Shown: in pieces, positions 1 through 7,520 of the stretch
Numbering within the stretch: position 1 is the stretch's first letter
Layout: every line of letters starts with the position of its first letter
Assembly (NCBI GenBank): GCA_038223055.1
Contig: JBBRHF010000128.1
Location: 1 to 13,054, forward strand
DNA length: 13,054 bases
Direction of reading: 5' to 3'
DNA from: JBBRHF01 sp038223055
GTDB lineage: Bacteria > Actinomycetota > Actinomycetes > JACCUZ01
The notes under the pieces: model-generated
Told to the model about the DNA's origin: nothing
The model's database searches: none
What the model saw: only the letters and a program-made list of their open reading frames with translations
Position numbers and translations under genes: made by a program

Positions 1-1
1 G

Positions 2-1186
2 CTCGCCGCCGACATTCCCCTAGTCGTCGACCACTTCCGATACTTCGCGGCGGCGGCCCGCGCCGACGAGGGCCGCTCCACCGAGATCGAGAAAGACCTG
101 ATCGCGTACCACTTCCGCGAGCCCCTCGGAGTGGTCGGCCAGATCATCCCCTTCAACTTCCCGCTGCTGATGGCGGCCTGGAAGCTGGCACCGGCGCTGG
201 CCGCCGGCAACTGCTCGGTCCTCAAGCCGGCCTCACCCACCCCGTGGTCGATCCTCAAGCTCGCCGAAGTGATCGAGGACGTCGTACCTCCCGGTGTGAT
301 CAACGTCGTCACCGGCCCGGGCGCCGAGATCGGCAAGGCACTGGCCGCCAACCCGCGGATCGCGAAGATCAGCTTCACCGGCGAGACGGTGACCGGCCGC
401 CTGATCATGCAGTACGCGGCGCAGAACCTGATCCCGTCGACCGTAGAGCTGGGCGGTAAGTCGCCCAACATCTTCTTCAGCGACGTGCTGGCCCACGACG
501 ACTCGTTCCTGGACAAGGCCGTCGAGGGCTTCGTGCTCTATGCGTTCAACAAGGGTGAGGTCTGCACGGCGCCGTCGCGGGCGCTGGTCCAGGCCGACAT
601 CTACGACGAGTTCATCGCGCGCTGCCTGGAGCGGATCGCCAAGATCAAGCAGGGCAACCCACTCGACACCGACACCCAGCTCGGGCCGCAGGTTTCCAGC
701 CAGCAGTTGGAGAAGATCGGCTCGTACGTCGACATCGGGCGCAAGGAGGGCGCCGAGGTGCTCATCGGCGGCAGCCGCGCCACGGTCGAGGGCGCGGAGT
801 TCGCCGACGGCTACTACTTCGAGCCGACCGTGCTCAAGGGTGACAACAAGATGAGGATCTTCCAGGAGGAGATCTTCGGGCCGGTGCTCTCGGTCACCAC
901 GTTTACCGACGACGCCGACGCGCTCGAGATCGCCAACGACACCCTCTACGGGCTCGGGGCCGGCGTGTGGACCCGGGACGGCACGCGGGCGTACAAGATG
1001 GGCCGGGCGATCAAGGCCGGTCGGGTCTGGACCAACTGCTACCACCAGTACCCCGCGGGCGCAGCGTTCGGGGGCTACAAGATCTCGGGCATCGGCCGGG
1101 AGAACCACGGCATGATGCTGGATCACTACAGCCAGACGAAGAACCTGCTTGTCAGCTACAGCGACAAGCCGCTCGGGTTGTTCTGA
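2..1186 (+). CDS. Aldehyde dehydrogenase, ExaC/AldA-type (5' partial)
   Basis: NAD(P)-dependent aldehyde dehydrogenase that oxidises short aldehydes such as acetaldehyde to acids in the cytosol. The frame is open from base 2, so the true start lies upstream. The visible 394 residues lack roughly the first 110 of a family member of about 500. Seen in order: a Rossmann segment with PFNFP (visible residues about 52-56), KPASPTPW, the general base Glu149 in ELGGKSPN, the nucleophile Cys188 in NKGEVCTAPSR, and EEIFGPV near residue 300. The 39-residue Glu-Cys spacing and the NKGEVC form are typical of ExaC-like acetaldehyde dehydrogenases rather than betaine aldehyde dehydrogenases. A DUF779 gene follows 8 bases after the stop, which is the usual partner of this subfamily. 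Exact substrate unknown; family assignment firm. Confidence 0.95.
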   Translation, partial: LAADIPLVVDHFRYFAAAARADEGRSTEIEKDLIAYHFREPLGVVGQIIPFNFPLLMAAWKLAPALAAGNCSVLKPASPTPWSILKLAEVIEDVVPPGVINVVTGPGAEIGKALAANPRIAKISFTGETVTGRLIMQYAAQNLIPSTVELGGKSPNIFFSDVLAHDDSFLDKAVEGFVLYAFNKGEVCTAPSRALVQADIYDEFIARCLERIAKIKQGNPLDTDTQLGPQVSSQQLEKIGSYVDIGRKEGAEVLIGGSRATVEGAEFADGYYFEPTVLKGDNKMRIFQEEIFGPVLSVTTFTDDADALEIANDTLYGLGAGVWTRDGTRAYKMGRAIKAGRVWTNCYHQYPAGAAFGGYKISGIGRENHGMMLDHYSQTKNLLVSYSDKPLGLF

Positions 1187-1194
1187 GTTCGCTG

Positions 1195-1575
1195 ATGCCA
1201 CAACGGTCCGAACCGACCCGGATCACGGCTACCGCTGCGGCGCGCGAGGCCATCACCGGCCTGCGCGCCGCGCGCGGCGGCTCGCTCATGTTCGTCCAGT
1301 CCGGCGGCTGCTGCGCCGGCAGCCTGCCGATGTGCTTTCCCGACGGGGAGTTCCTGATCGGGGACAACGACGTGCTGCTGGGCGAGATCGACGGCTGCCC
1401 GTTTTACATCGACAAGCACCTCGACGCTGCCTGGGGAACCGACAGCTTCCTGCTCGACGTCGCCGCCGGGCCGCCGGGCGGCTTCTCGCTGCCCGCCGGG
1501 GAGAACCAGCACTTCGTCGTCCGCTCCCCTGCCTGCGACCTGCCCGAGGGGTCGGTGCCGATCACGCCAAGTTGA
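1195..1575 (+). CDS. DUF779 family protein (aldehyde dehydrogenase-associated)
   Basis: Small 126-residue cytosolic protein of the DUF779 family, which commonly sits directly downstream of acetaldehyde dehydrogenase genes. Its biochemical role is not established. The sequence shows the family core: FVQSGGCCAGSLPMC (about residues 36-50) with three cysteines, then a second half with DGCPFYIDK and GGFSL. Start chosen at ATG 1195, 8 bases after the dehydrogenase stop and preserving the whole conserved domain. There is no strong ribosome binding site, so translation is probably coupled to the upstream gene. The last 14 bases overlap the convergent DUF6544-like gene. Whether it is a chaperone, metal site or regulator for the dehydrogenase cannot be told from sequence. 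Confidence 0.9.
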   Translation: MPQRSEPTRITATAAAREAITGLRAARGGSLMFVQSGGCCAGSLPMCFPDGEFLIGDNDVLLGEIDGCPFYIDKHLDAAWGTDSFLLDVAAGPPGGFSLPAGENQHFVVRSPACDLPEGSVPITPS

Positions 1576-2746
1576 TGGAGAATTCGGCCTTGCGGGCACG
1601 GCCGGGGGGCACGTTGTAGGTGAGGTCATCGATGTGGAACTCGATGTAGGTGAAGTGACCTTCGCGCCCCGGCCCCATCCACATGCCCTCTCCGTAGGAG
1701 GCCACCCGGCGTCCGCGCATGGTGCGGTAGCGACTGAGGGGCGTGTTCCAGCGCTGCAGGACTGCGGCCTTGCCGTTGTCGGAAGATCGGTAGCGGTCCT
1801 CGGAGACGAAGTCGATGAGGTCGCCGTGCTCGTCGAAGACGAGTTCGGCGGAGACGGTTTGGTCCCTGATCGTGTAGGTGGCGCGGGCACGGTCCCGGGC
1901 TATCGGTGTCCAGCGAATGGGGGCGTCCACCAGAGCCGCGGGGGCCAGTACGGCGATGTCGTTGAGGACGGTGACGGTTTCACCCTGGTCCATTTGCTGT
2001 CCGGAGCCGTCGAGGATCTTGACGACGGAGAGGATCTTGCCGCGCATCGTCGCGTGTTCCTCGTAGCGGTGGAAGACGGTGACGGGCACTCCGTGCATGG
2101 TCGCGTTGATGTAGAAGTAGCGGCGTGGGTGGCTGCCGCAGGTGTTGAGCTGGCGCCCGGCGAACGGCATCCACGCCTTGTCGGGCCCGGGCCGGATGCG
2201 GCCATGGATCGTGGCGGAGAAACTTCGCACGTGCGGGCTGCCAACGGCTCCGGAGCGCCGCACATACTGCGCGACCGGTTCGGGAAGCCCGGACAAGTCG
2301 TCCTCGGTGATCACGTCCGGCCTTCCCTGGTAATCAGGCCGAGCATTGAGGGCGTTGAGGGCCTCGGTGGTGCAGGTATTCCAGTCGGCGTGGTAGCTGG
2401 TCGGGCCCAGCGAGGCGAAGCCGTAGACCGCGGCGACAAGCAGGACGACGTTGGCTGCGGTGCCGGCCTTGGCGTCGCCCCAGGCGGAGAAGACCAACGC
2501 TTGGGAGGTCAGCGCGGCCACGAGTGCCACCGCCCACCACCAGTCCGGTGCCCCGACAGCAATGAGGATGGCCGCGACCAGCACGAGGACGGCGGCGGCG
2601 AGCCAGAAAAGTCCGGCCGAGGTGCTGATGGGCTCCTTCAGTTGGTCCACCTCAGCCCAGCCGAGCCCCTTGGCGGCCCCCAACACATGGATGGCGCCAT
2701 GAACGAACAGGAGGACCACAACCAGCCAGCGGGCACCGGTACTCAA
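1562..2746 (-). CDS. Membrane protein with DUF6544-like C-terminal domain
   Basis: 394-residue protein. Four hydrophobic segments lie in the first 115 residues (about 7-25, 44-65, 68-88, 95-113), the first containing HGAIHVLG, followed by a soluble domain of about 280 residues. The soluble part has LPEPVAQYVRRSG (about 154-166), a MPFAGRQ segment and a C-terminal GEGMW..GREGHFTYIEF block; this looks to me like the DUF6544 family, recalled from pattern and not searched. The start is a TTG at 2746, supported by GTGAGG five bases upstream; the next usable start (GTG, residue 8) would cut into the first membrane segment. It is divergent from the epimerase gene and overlaps the DUF779 gene by 14 bases at its 3' end. 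Function unknown; the fold may bind a lipophilic ligand (inference). Confidence 0.85.
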   Translation of the reverse strand: MSTGARWLVVVLLFVHGAIHVLGAAKGLGWAEVDQLKEPISTSAGLFWLAAAVLVLVAAILIAVGAPDWWWAVALVAALTSQALVFSAWGDAKAGTAANVVLLVAAVYGFASLGPTSYHADWNTCTTEALNALNARPDYQGRPDVITEDDLSGLPEPVAQYVRRSGAVGSPHVRSFSATIHGRIRPGPDKAWMPFAGRQLNTCGSHPRRYFYINATMHGVPVTVFHRYEEHATMRGKILSVVKILDGSGQQMDQGETVTVLNDIAVLAPAALVDAPIRWTPIARDRARATYTIRDQTVSAELVFDEHGDLIDFVSEDRYRSSDNGKAAVLQRWNTPLSRYRTMRGRRVASYGEGMWMGPGREGHFTYIEFHIDDLTYNVPPGRARKAEFSINLA

Positions 2747-2864
2747 TCTCGCCTCACTTCAGTCGTCTGCGGTTCTCAGTCTGGCCGGGTGCGTCCTCAC
2801 GGCACAGAGGCGAAAGGCCCGGCGGTCACGTATAGCCTGGCCACCGACCATGGAGGGTGAGCCG

Positions 2865-3779
2865 ATGACCCAGACACCGACCGGACAGCAGCACGAACTG
2901 CGGCTTGGCGACCAGTCCGCGGTCGTGGTCGAGGTCGGTGGCGGCCTGCGCGCCTATCGTGTCGCCGGGCGCCCCGTGCTCGACGGCTACGACGCGACCG
3001 ACCGCATCGACGGCGGGCGCGGGCAGCTGCTGGTGCCATGGCCCAACCGGGTCGGTGACGGGCGTTACCGATTCGGCGACCAGGACCTGCAGCTCCCGCT
3101 CACCGAGGTCGCGGCGCGCAACGCGATCCATGGCCTGCTGCGATGGGTGTCGTGGTCGCTGGTCGAGCGCGACGAGGCCCGTGTGGTGGTGGGCGCCACA
3201 GTGTGGCCGCAGCCGGGCTACCCGTTCACGGTCGCGGTGCACGCGACGTACGAGCTGACCGGGGCAGGGCTGCGGGTCACGGTGTCCGCGCGCAACGAGG
3301 GGACCACAGCGGCACCGTACGGCGTGGGCCAGCACCCCTATCTCACGGTCGGCACCGGGCTCGTGGACGACGCTCTGCTGATGGTTCCGGCCCGGCGATG
3401 GGTGCGCTCGGACGATCGGGGCCTGCCGGTCGGCACCGAGCCGGTCGAGGGCACCGACTTCGACTTCCGCGTGGCGCGGCCGATCGACGCCCTGGTGCTG
3501 GACACGGCCTACGCCGACCTCGAGCGCGACGAGTCCGGCCGTGCCACGGTGCGCCTTGCCCATCCATCCGATGGCCACGGGGTCGACCTCTGGCTCGGAG
3601 AGGGCGCCGAGCACCTGCAGGTGTTCACGGGGGACACGCTGCACCCGACCCGGCGACGGCGAGGCATCGCGGTCGAGCCGATGTCCTGCCCGCCCGACGC
3701 GTTCACCAGCGGCGTGGACCTGGTAACCCTCCAACCCGGCGACACCCACACGATGCAGTGGGGCCTGACCGCCTGGTGA
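2865..3779 (+). CDS. Aldose 1-epimerase family protein
   Basis: 304-residue GalM-superfamily protein expected to interconvert the anomers of an aldose or sugar phosphate in the cytosol. The catalytic set of the family is visible: His89 in NAIHG, His157 in GQHPYL (the acid) and Glu271 in VEPMSCPPDAF (the base). Length and sequence fit the short 'aldose 1-epimerase family' group of about 300 residues rather than classical GalM of about 345. The start at ATG 2865 is favoured over the in-frame ATG at 2850 because GGAGG at 2852-2856 lies 8 bases before 2865 and would otherwise be inside the gene. A weak TANNNT box (2833-2838) is the only promoter hint. It is convergent with the coiled-coil gene, 18 bases away. 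Sugar substrate unknown. Confidence 0.93.
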   Translation: MTQTPTGQQHELRLGDQSAVVVEVGGGLRAYRVAGRPVLDGYDATDRIDGGRGQLLVPWPNRVGDGRYRFGDQDLQLPLTEVAARNAIHGLLRWVSWSLVERDEARVVVGATVWPQPGYPFTVAVHATYELTGAGLRVTVSARNEGTTAAPYGVGQHPYLTVGTGLVDDALLMVPARRWVRSDDRGLPVGTEPVEGTDFDFRVARPIDALVLDTAYADLERDESGRATVRLAHPSDGHGVDLWLGEGAEHLQVFTGDTLHPTRRRRGIAVEPMSCPPDAFTSGVDLVTLQPGDTHTMQWGLTAW

Positions 3780-3797
3780 CCGCCGCGGCGAACGGGA

Positions 3798-4310
3798 CTA
3801 CCAGTTCTTGGCGCTGTGACCGGCCTCGACCGGCGGCCCATCGCCTGCAGGGCGGGTGCTCGAGCCGTCCCAGGAGTCGGCCAGTCGAAGCAGCTGGGTG
3901 GCCATCTCGCGAACCGACTCCGCCGTAGCGGCGCGCTCGGCGCGCAGTTTCTCGATGGCCGACTCGATCTGGGCCGCCTCGGTCCGCGCGGTCCCCACCA
4001 TCAGCTCGGACTCCTCGCGAGCCGCGCGGCGCGTCTGCTCGGCGTCCTGGGCGGCGGCGCGCTGCACACCCGCGGCATCGCTGCTGGCCGCCTCGACCTT
4101 CAACCGGGCCTCGTTTTCGAGCTGCCGGGCCGCGTCGCGCGACGACCCGAGCAATCGCTCCGCCTCGACCCGCGCCGCCGCCATGGTCTCCTCGGCGACC
4201 CGCGTGGCGCTAGTCAGCAAGCTCAACGCCTCGTGTGGCGCGGCGTCCCCGTCGGCGCCGTGCACCATCTGGGCGCCGCCACGATCGGCGTCTCTGGCAT
4301 CCGTGGCCAT
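3798..4310 (-). CDS. DivIVA-like coiled-coil protein
   Basis: 170-residue hydrophilic protein, mostly one long Ala/Glu/Arg-rich helix (about residues 27-143) with a short acidic N-terminus and a Pro/Gly-rich tail. The heptad-like ATRVAEETMAAARVEAERLL segment followed by ENEARLKVEAA resembles the coiled-coil part of actinobacterial DivIVA/Wag31-related proteins, but the N-terminal DivIVA membrane-binding motif is not present. Start set at ATG 4310 because GAGGAGG lies six bases upstream; the frame stays open for 26 more codons without a better site. No membrane segment or signal peptide. It lies downstream of the nucleotidyltransferase gene on the same strand with a 114-base gap holding a hairpin. 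A structural or polarity role is plausible but inferred from composition only. Confidence 0.8.
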   Translation of the reverse strand: MATDARDADRGGAQMVHGADGDAAPHEALSLLTSATRVAEETMAAARVEAERLLGSSRDAARQLENEARLKVEAASSDAAGVQRAAAQDAEQTRRAAREESELMVGTARTEAAQIESAIEKLRAERAATAESVREMATQLLRLADSWDGSSTRPAGDGPPVEAGHSAKNW

Positions 4311-4392
4311 GCTGGTCCTCCTCGGTGACGTGCGGGTCGCCGGCTCGTCGCCAACAACGCTAACGCGGGTTGTCGCGGTCCCCTGCATTTCG

Positions 4393-4411
4393 GTCCCGAT
4401 GTGGTCGGGAC
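4393..4411 (-). terminator. Hairpin downstream of the nucleotidyltransferase gene
   Basis: Perfect 7-bp stem GTCCCGA/TCGGGAC with a 5-base loop, starting 13 bases after the TAG of the TagD-like gene on the minus strand. No T-run follows, which is common for actinobacterial terminators but makes it weaker evidence. It could equally damp read-through into the coiled-coil gene. Confidence 0.4.
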
Positions 4412-4424
4412 GGCTGGGCCGCGG

Positions 4425-4829
4425 CTAGCCGACCGTGCTCGCGATGTGCTCGATCAGCGCGGTCGTCGAGATGGACGGCGTGCGAGGGAAATAGACCACC
4501 CGGCAGATGTCGGACAGCTCGTCGAACCGCCCCTTCCAGTCATCACCCATCGCCAGCACCGACGCGCCGTGCGCAAGGACGTACTCGCGCTTCTGTTCCA
4601 GGCTCTCCTCGACGAAGACCTCGTCCACGTCACGCAGGGAAGCCACGATCTCCAGCCGCTCGGACTCGGAGAACACCGGTGCCCTGCCCTTCTTGGACAG
4701 GTTGAGCTGGTCGGCGGAGACGCCCACCACAAGGCGATCACCCAGTGCCCGAGCCCGCTTGAGCACCCGGATGTGGCCGACGTGGAGAACGTCGAACGTG
4801 CCGAAAGTGATCACCGTGACCGCACTCAC
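4425..4829 (-). CDS. TagD-type cytidylyltransferase
   Basis: 134-residue nucleotidyltransferase of the glycerol-3-phosphate cytidylyltransferase type, expected to couple CTP with a phosphorylated polyol or alcohol to give a CDP-linked precursor for wall polymers or lipids. It shows the HxGH signature in GTFDVLHVGHI (residues 10-20, HVGH 16-19), a GDDWKGRFD segment, and PSISTT near the C-terminus matching the family's ISTT motif. Length matches TagD (about 130). Start chosen at GTG 4829 because GAGGGG lies seven bases upstream; the in-frame ATG at 4835 is only one base from that site, though it would add just two residues. It is divergent from the PNPOx-like gene across a 196-base gap that holds an inverted repeat. 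The acceptor substrate is not predictable, and an adenylyltransferase activity is a possible alternative. Confidence 0.9.
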   Translation of the reverse strand: MSAVTVITFGTFDVLHVGHIRVLKRARALGDRLVVGVSADQLNLSKKGRAPVFSESERLEIVASLRDVDEVFVEESLEQKREYVLAHGASVLAMGDDWKGRFDELSDICRVVYFPRTPSISTTALIEHIASTVG

Positions 4830-4900
4830 GATCATTCCCCTCTGTCCTGTCCTGCTGGCGCAGTGCCCTGGGCGCGAGGGTACCGTCACCGACGCCGAAT

Positions 4901-4955
4901 CCATGATCGTGAAGCAGATGGGTCGCTCTATCGCTCGAATGTTTCACGATCATGG
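4901..4955. repeat. Perfect 13-bp inverted repeat in a divergent intergenic region
   Basis: Left arm CCATGATCGTGAA at 4901-4913 and its exact reverse complement at 4943-4955, separated by 29 bases. It lies between the divergent TagD-like and PNPOx-like genes. It could be a paired regulatory site, a folded RNA element or a dispersed palindromic repeat; a single window cannot decide. Confidence 0.75.
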
Positions 4956-5025
4956 GGACGAGCCAGCCCAGAGGGGACCTTCGACTCTGTTGAAAGCCGC
5001 CGCGCGCACTAACAGTGTGCGGGTG

Positions 5026-5454
5026 ATGCATGACGAAAGGTCCCTGGTCGCTCTGTCCCGCACCGAATGCGTGGCGCTGCTCAACGACGCCAAGATCGGC
5101 AGAGCGGTCTTCACCGAGCGCGCGCTTCCCGCGGTGCTCCCCGTCACCTTCGTCGTGTACGGCGACGCCATCGTCATTGCGACATCGGCCGGCACCCGGC
5201 TCGCGGCCGCGGCGCACCGCGGCGTGCTTGCCTTCGAGGTCGACGAGATCGACCCTGACCGCCGCACGGGGTGGTCCGTGGTGGTCACCGGTCTGCCCGA
5301 CCTCGTCACCGACCCGCTCGAGCGGGCGCGGGTCAAAGCCGTGCTGTCGCCGTGGGCGCCCGGCGCCCATGACGTCTACATCCGGCTGCCGTTGACGGTG
5401 CTCACCGGCCGATGCATCCAGGCCGACGGGTCATCGGCCGCCGCCGGGGCATGA
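5026..5454 (+). CDS. Pyridoxamine 5'-phosphate oxidase-like (PNPOx) family protein
   Basis: 142-residue split-barrel flavin-binding protein. Seen: RTECVALLNDAKIGRAVFTE (about residues 12-31), then ALPAVLPVTFVVYGDAIVIAT, typical of small actinobacterial PNPOx-like proteins with the LPAVLPV strand, and a C-terminal LTGRCI. These proteins bind FMN or F420 and are usually of unknown substrate; true vitamin B6 oxidase activity is unlikely at this length. Start placed at ATG 5026, which leaves 11 residues before the first conserved helix; the ribosome binding site is poor and two GTGs lie just upstream (5017, 5023), so the start is uncertain by a few codons. It stands after the inverted repeat and before an unrelated-looking Pro/Ala-rich gene. 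Confidence 0.88.
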   Translation: MHDERSLVALSRTECVALLNDAKIGRAVFTERALPAVLPVTFVVYGDAIVIATSAGTRLAAAAHRGVLAFEVDEIDPDRRTGWSVVVTGLPDLVTDPLERARVKAVLSPWAPGAHDVYIRLPLTVLTGRCIQADGSSAAAGA

Positions 5455-5567
5455 GCCCACCCAAGACACCGACGCGAAGCGGCGGTATGTGGCGTTTTGC
5501 GGACCGTCGGACGGGGAAGACTTGCGCAGACAAGCAAGCACGGGGATGACGAGAGGTCCTTCTGCGC

Positions 5568-5975
5568 ATGCCCAAGGATGTTGATGCCCTCGCCGTCTGG
5601 GATGCCAAGGCGCGCACCCTGCTCGGGCGGATCGACGCCGCCCTCGCTGAGGCCGCCCCCGCCGCCCCAGCTGAGGGCGCCCCCGCGGCCCTCGCTGCGC
5701 GGTTCAGCCCGCCCGGCGGCGCTGCGCCCACCGACGCACCGAAGACCGCAGCCGCCGACGTACAGGACGAACAGCCCGCGGCGGACCCTCGGCTGGCCGC
5801 CCTGGCCAGCCGAGCCATGACCCGCACGCCCCCGCCGCCCGGGGAGATCCTGACCCTTGTGCCGAGGAACATGGGCGCGCAGCCGGACCGCATCGACCCC
5901 TGGGACGCCTACGTCTGCCGGTTCGACCGCGACGGTGACTCCGACGATTGGGAGCCGCTGCGGGCAACTCCCTGA
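5568..5975 (+). CDS. Hypothetical Pro/Ala-rich protein
   Basis: 135-residue protein that I do not recognise. An N-terminal amphipathic segment (VWDAKARTLLGRIDAALAEA, residues 10-29) is followed by a low-complexity Ala/Pro/Gly linker to about residue 85 and an acidic, better-structured C-terminus with ILTLVPRNMG (about 93-102) and a run of aspartates (FDRDGDSDDW, about 119-128). No signal peptide or membrane segment. The start at ATG 5568 has GAGAGG 11 bases upstream, a slightly long spacing. The strand choice is supported by this site and by the ordered C-terminus; an antisense frame at 5402-5893 is Ala/Ser/Arg-rich and looks like a shadow. The gene ends directly in a tandem repeat. Moderately confident that it is real. 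Confidence 0.6.
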   Translation: MPKDVDALAVWDAKARTLLGRIDAALAEAAPAAPAEGAPAALAARFSPPGGAAPTDAPKTAAADVQDEQPAADPRLAALASRAMTRTPPPPGEILTLVPRNMGAQPDRIDPWDAYVCRFDRDGDSDDWEPLRATP

Positions 5976-6042
5976 CCCAGGCCGGACCCTGACCCAGGCC
6001 GGACCCAGCCCGGACCCCGACCCAGCCCGGACCCCGACCCAG
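5974..6042. repeat. Short tandem repeat, about 17-bp unit
   Basis: Units of GACCCAGSCCGGACCCY (S = G/C, Y = C/T): full copies at 5974-5990, 6002-6018 and 6019-6035, with an 11-base partial copy at 5991-6001 and a 7-base one at 6036-6042. The array begins inside the stop codon of the hypothetical gene and lies in the 183-base gap before the convergent formamidase gene. No array-like spacers, so it is not a CRISPR. Confidence 0.85.
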
Positions 6043-6158
6043 ACGACCTGAACCCAGACCGGCCCCGCGCCGACGGATCGGGCCGCCGCCCGCAGTGCGG
6101 GAGTCGGTCCGACCGTCGAGGCGAGGCCGGGTCGCTGGAAGCCCAGCCGATCAGTGCG

Positions 6159-7412
6159 TCAGAAACTGGCCATGGGCACACCCATGCCTTGGGTGATCTG
6201 AGCCGGGCCGCTGGCCGAGGGCCGTACGTCGAAGTCGAAGATCGCGGTCGGGATGTAGACCGTGGCGCAGGAGTTCGGGATGTCCACGACACCGGACAGC
6301 CGTCCCTCGATCGGAGCCGCGCCGAGGATCATGTAGGCCTGCTCCGGGGAGTAGCCGAACTTCGTCAGATAGTCGATGGCGTGCAGGCAGGCCCGCTGGT
6401 AGGACAGGTGCGAGTCGAGATAGCGCTGCTCGCCGTCCAGGGTGACCGAGGTGCCGGAGAAGGCGATCCACTGACTGTATTGCGGGTCGGTGTTGCCCGG
6501 CAGGAAGATGGCGTTCTCGGACACGCCGTAGGTCTCCATGCCGCCCTTGATCAGGTCGACGTGAAGGTCGATGAAGCCACCCATCTCGATGGCCCCGCAG
6601 AAGGTGATCTCGCCGTCGCCCTGGGAGAAGTGCAGGTCACCCATGGACAGGTTCGCGCCGGGTACGAAGACCGGGTAGAAGACGCGGGTGCCCTTGGTGA
6701 AGTTCTTGATGTCCTGGTTTCCGCCGTTCTCCCGCGGCGGCGCCGTGCGGGCCGCCTCGGCCGCCGCTCGCGTGAACGCGTCGCCGGTCAGGCCACCGAG
6801 GATGGCGTCCTGGGGAAGCGGCGGCAGCGAGAGCGGCGGGACCCGGTTGGGGTCGGTCGCCCGCAGCGCGCCCTCGCGCTTGTTCCACTTGGCCAGCAGC
6901 GCTGCCGAGGGCGCCGTGCCCATCAGGCCCGGGTGCACGATTCCGGTGAACGACACCGACGGGATGTGGCGGGAGGTGGCCATGCCGCCCCGGAAGTCCC
7001 AGATCACCTTGTAGGCGTCGGGGAACTGCTCGGTGAGGAAGCCGCCGCCGTTCTCCGTCGCGAAGATCCCGGTGTAGCCCCAGCCCTGCCCGGCCAGCGG
7101 ACCCGAGTCCTCCTGGGGGATCGGGCCGACGTCGAGGATGTCGACGACGAGCAGGTCGCCGGGCTCGGCGCCCTCGACGCCGATCGGGCCGCTGAGCACG
7201 TGCACGGTGGACAGGGGCGCGTCGCGCACGTCCTCGGCCGAGTCGTCGTTGTGGATGGCACCGTCGAACCACTCCCGGCAGTGCACCCGGAACGAGTCGT
7301 CGGGCTTGACCATGACCTGGGCAGGGATATCCGGGTGCCACCTGTTATGGCCCAGTTTTTCCTGGTTCGTGAACTTCTTTGCGGAGTCCAGGGGGAAGAC
7401 CAACTCGGGCAT
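6159..7412 (-). CDS. fmdA: Formamidase (acetamidase/formamidase family)
   Basis: 417-residue cytosolic amidohydrolase that should hydrolyse formamide to formate and ammonia (EC 3.5.1.49), possibly short amides such as acetamide more slowly. Family hallmarks: HNRWHPDIPA (residues 22-31), FDGAIHNDDS, PGDLLVVDI, HPGLMGTAPS, GDLHFSQGDGEI and a C-terminal VDIPNSCATVYIP. Length matches FmdA of about 410. Start at ATG 7412, with AAAGGA seven bases upstream; the frame runs on upstream but that part encodes only Ser/Arg-rich sequence with no conservation expected. It is the last gene of fmdB-amiS-fmdA, 146 bases after amiS, long enough for its own promoter or RNA processing site. The combination with AmiS and FmdB makes the assignment strong. 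Confidence 0.96.
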   Translation of the reverse strand: MPELVFPLDSAKKFTNQEKLGHNRWHPDIPAQVMVKPDDSFRVHCREWFDGAIHNDDSAEDVRDAPLSTVHVLSGPIGVEGAEPGDLLVVDILDVGPIPQEDSGPLAGQGWGYTGIFATENGGGFLTEQFPDAYKVIWDFRGGMATSRHIPSVSFTGIVHPGLMGTAPSAALLAKWNKREGALRATDPNRVPPLSLPPLPQDAILGGLTGDAFTRAAAEAARTAPPRENGGNQDIKNFTKGTRVFYPVFVPGANLSMGDLHFSQGDGEITFCGAIEMGGFIDLHVDLIKGGMETYGVSENAIFLPGNTDPQYSQWIAFSGTSVTLDGEQRYLDSHLSYQRACLHAIDYLTKFGYSPEQAYMILGAAPIEGRLSGVVDIPNSCATVYIPTAIFDFDVRPSASGPAQITQGMGVPMASF

Positions 7413-7520
7413 CGCCGGGTCCTTTCGATGGAGGGACGTGCGGGTCGCGGCGGTTGCCGCGGCCCCGGAGTGGGGCGCGGAGCGGATGGAGTGGATGGAT
7501 CGGCGGAGAGGTGCTGCGGA

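Noticed and set aside
233..1201. Long open frame on the minus strand opposite the aldehyde dehydrogenase
   Set aside because: Shadow of a GC-rich coding region: Val/Arg/Asp-rich composition with no recognisable motif, while the plus strand has the full catalytic set.
1634..2860. 408-codon plus-strand frame opposite the DUF6544-like gene
   Set aside because: Low-complexity Gly/Val/Asp-rich translation without a domain; the minus strand has membrane helices and a supported start.
5402..5893. Minus-strand frame overlapping the PNPOx end and the hypothetical gene
   Set aside because: Ala/Ser/Arg-rich with no start signal I could support; the plus-strand frame has a Shine-Dalgarno and an ordered C-terminus.
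5974..6042. CRISPR array
   Set aside because: Units are contiguous 17-mers without unique spacers and no cas gene is present.
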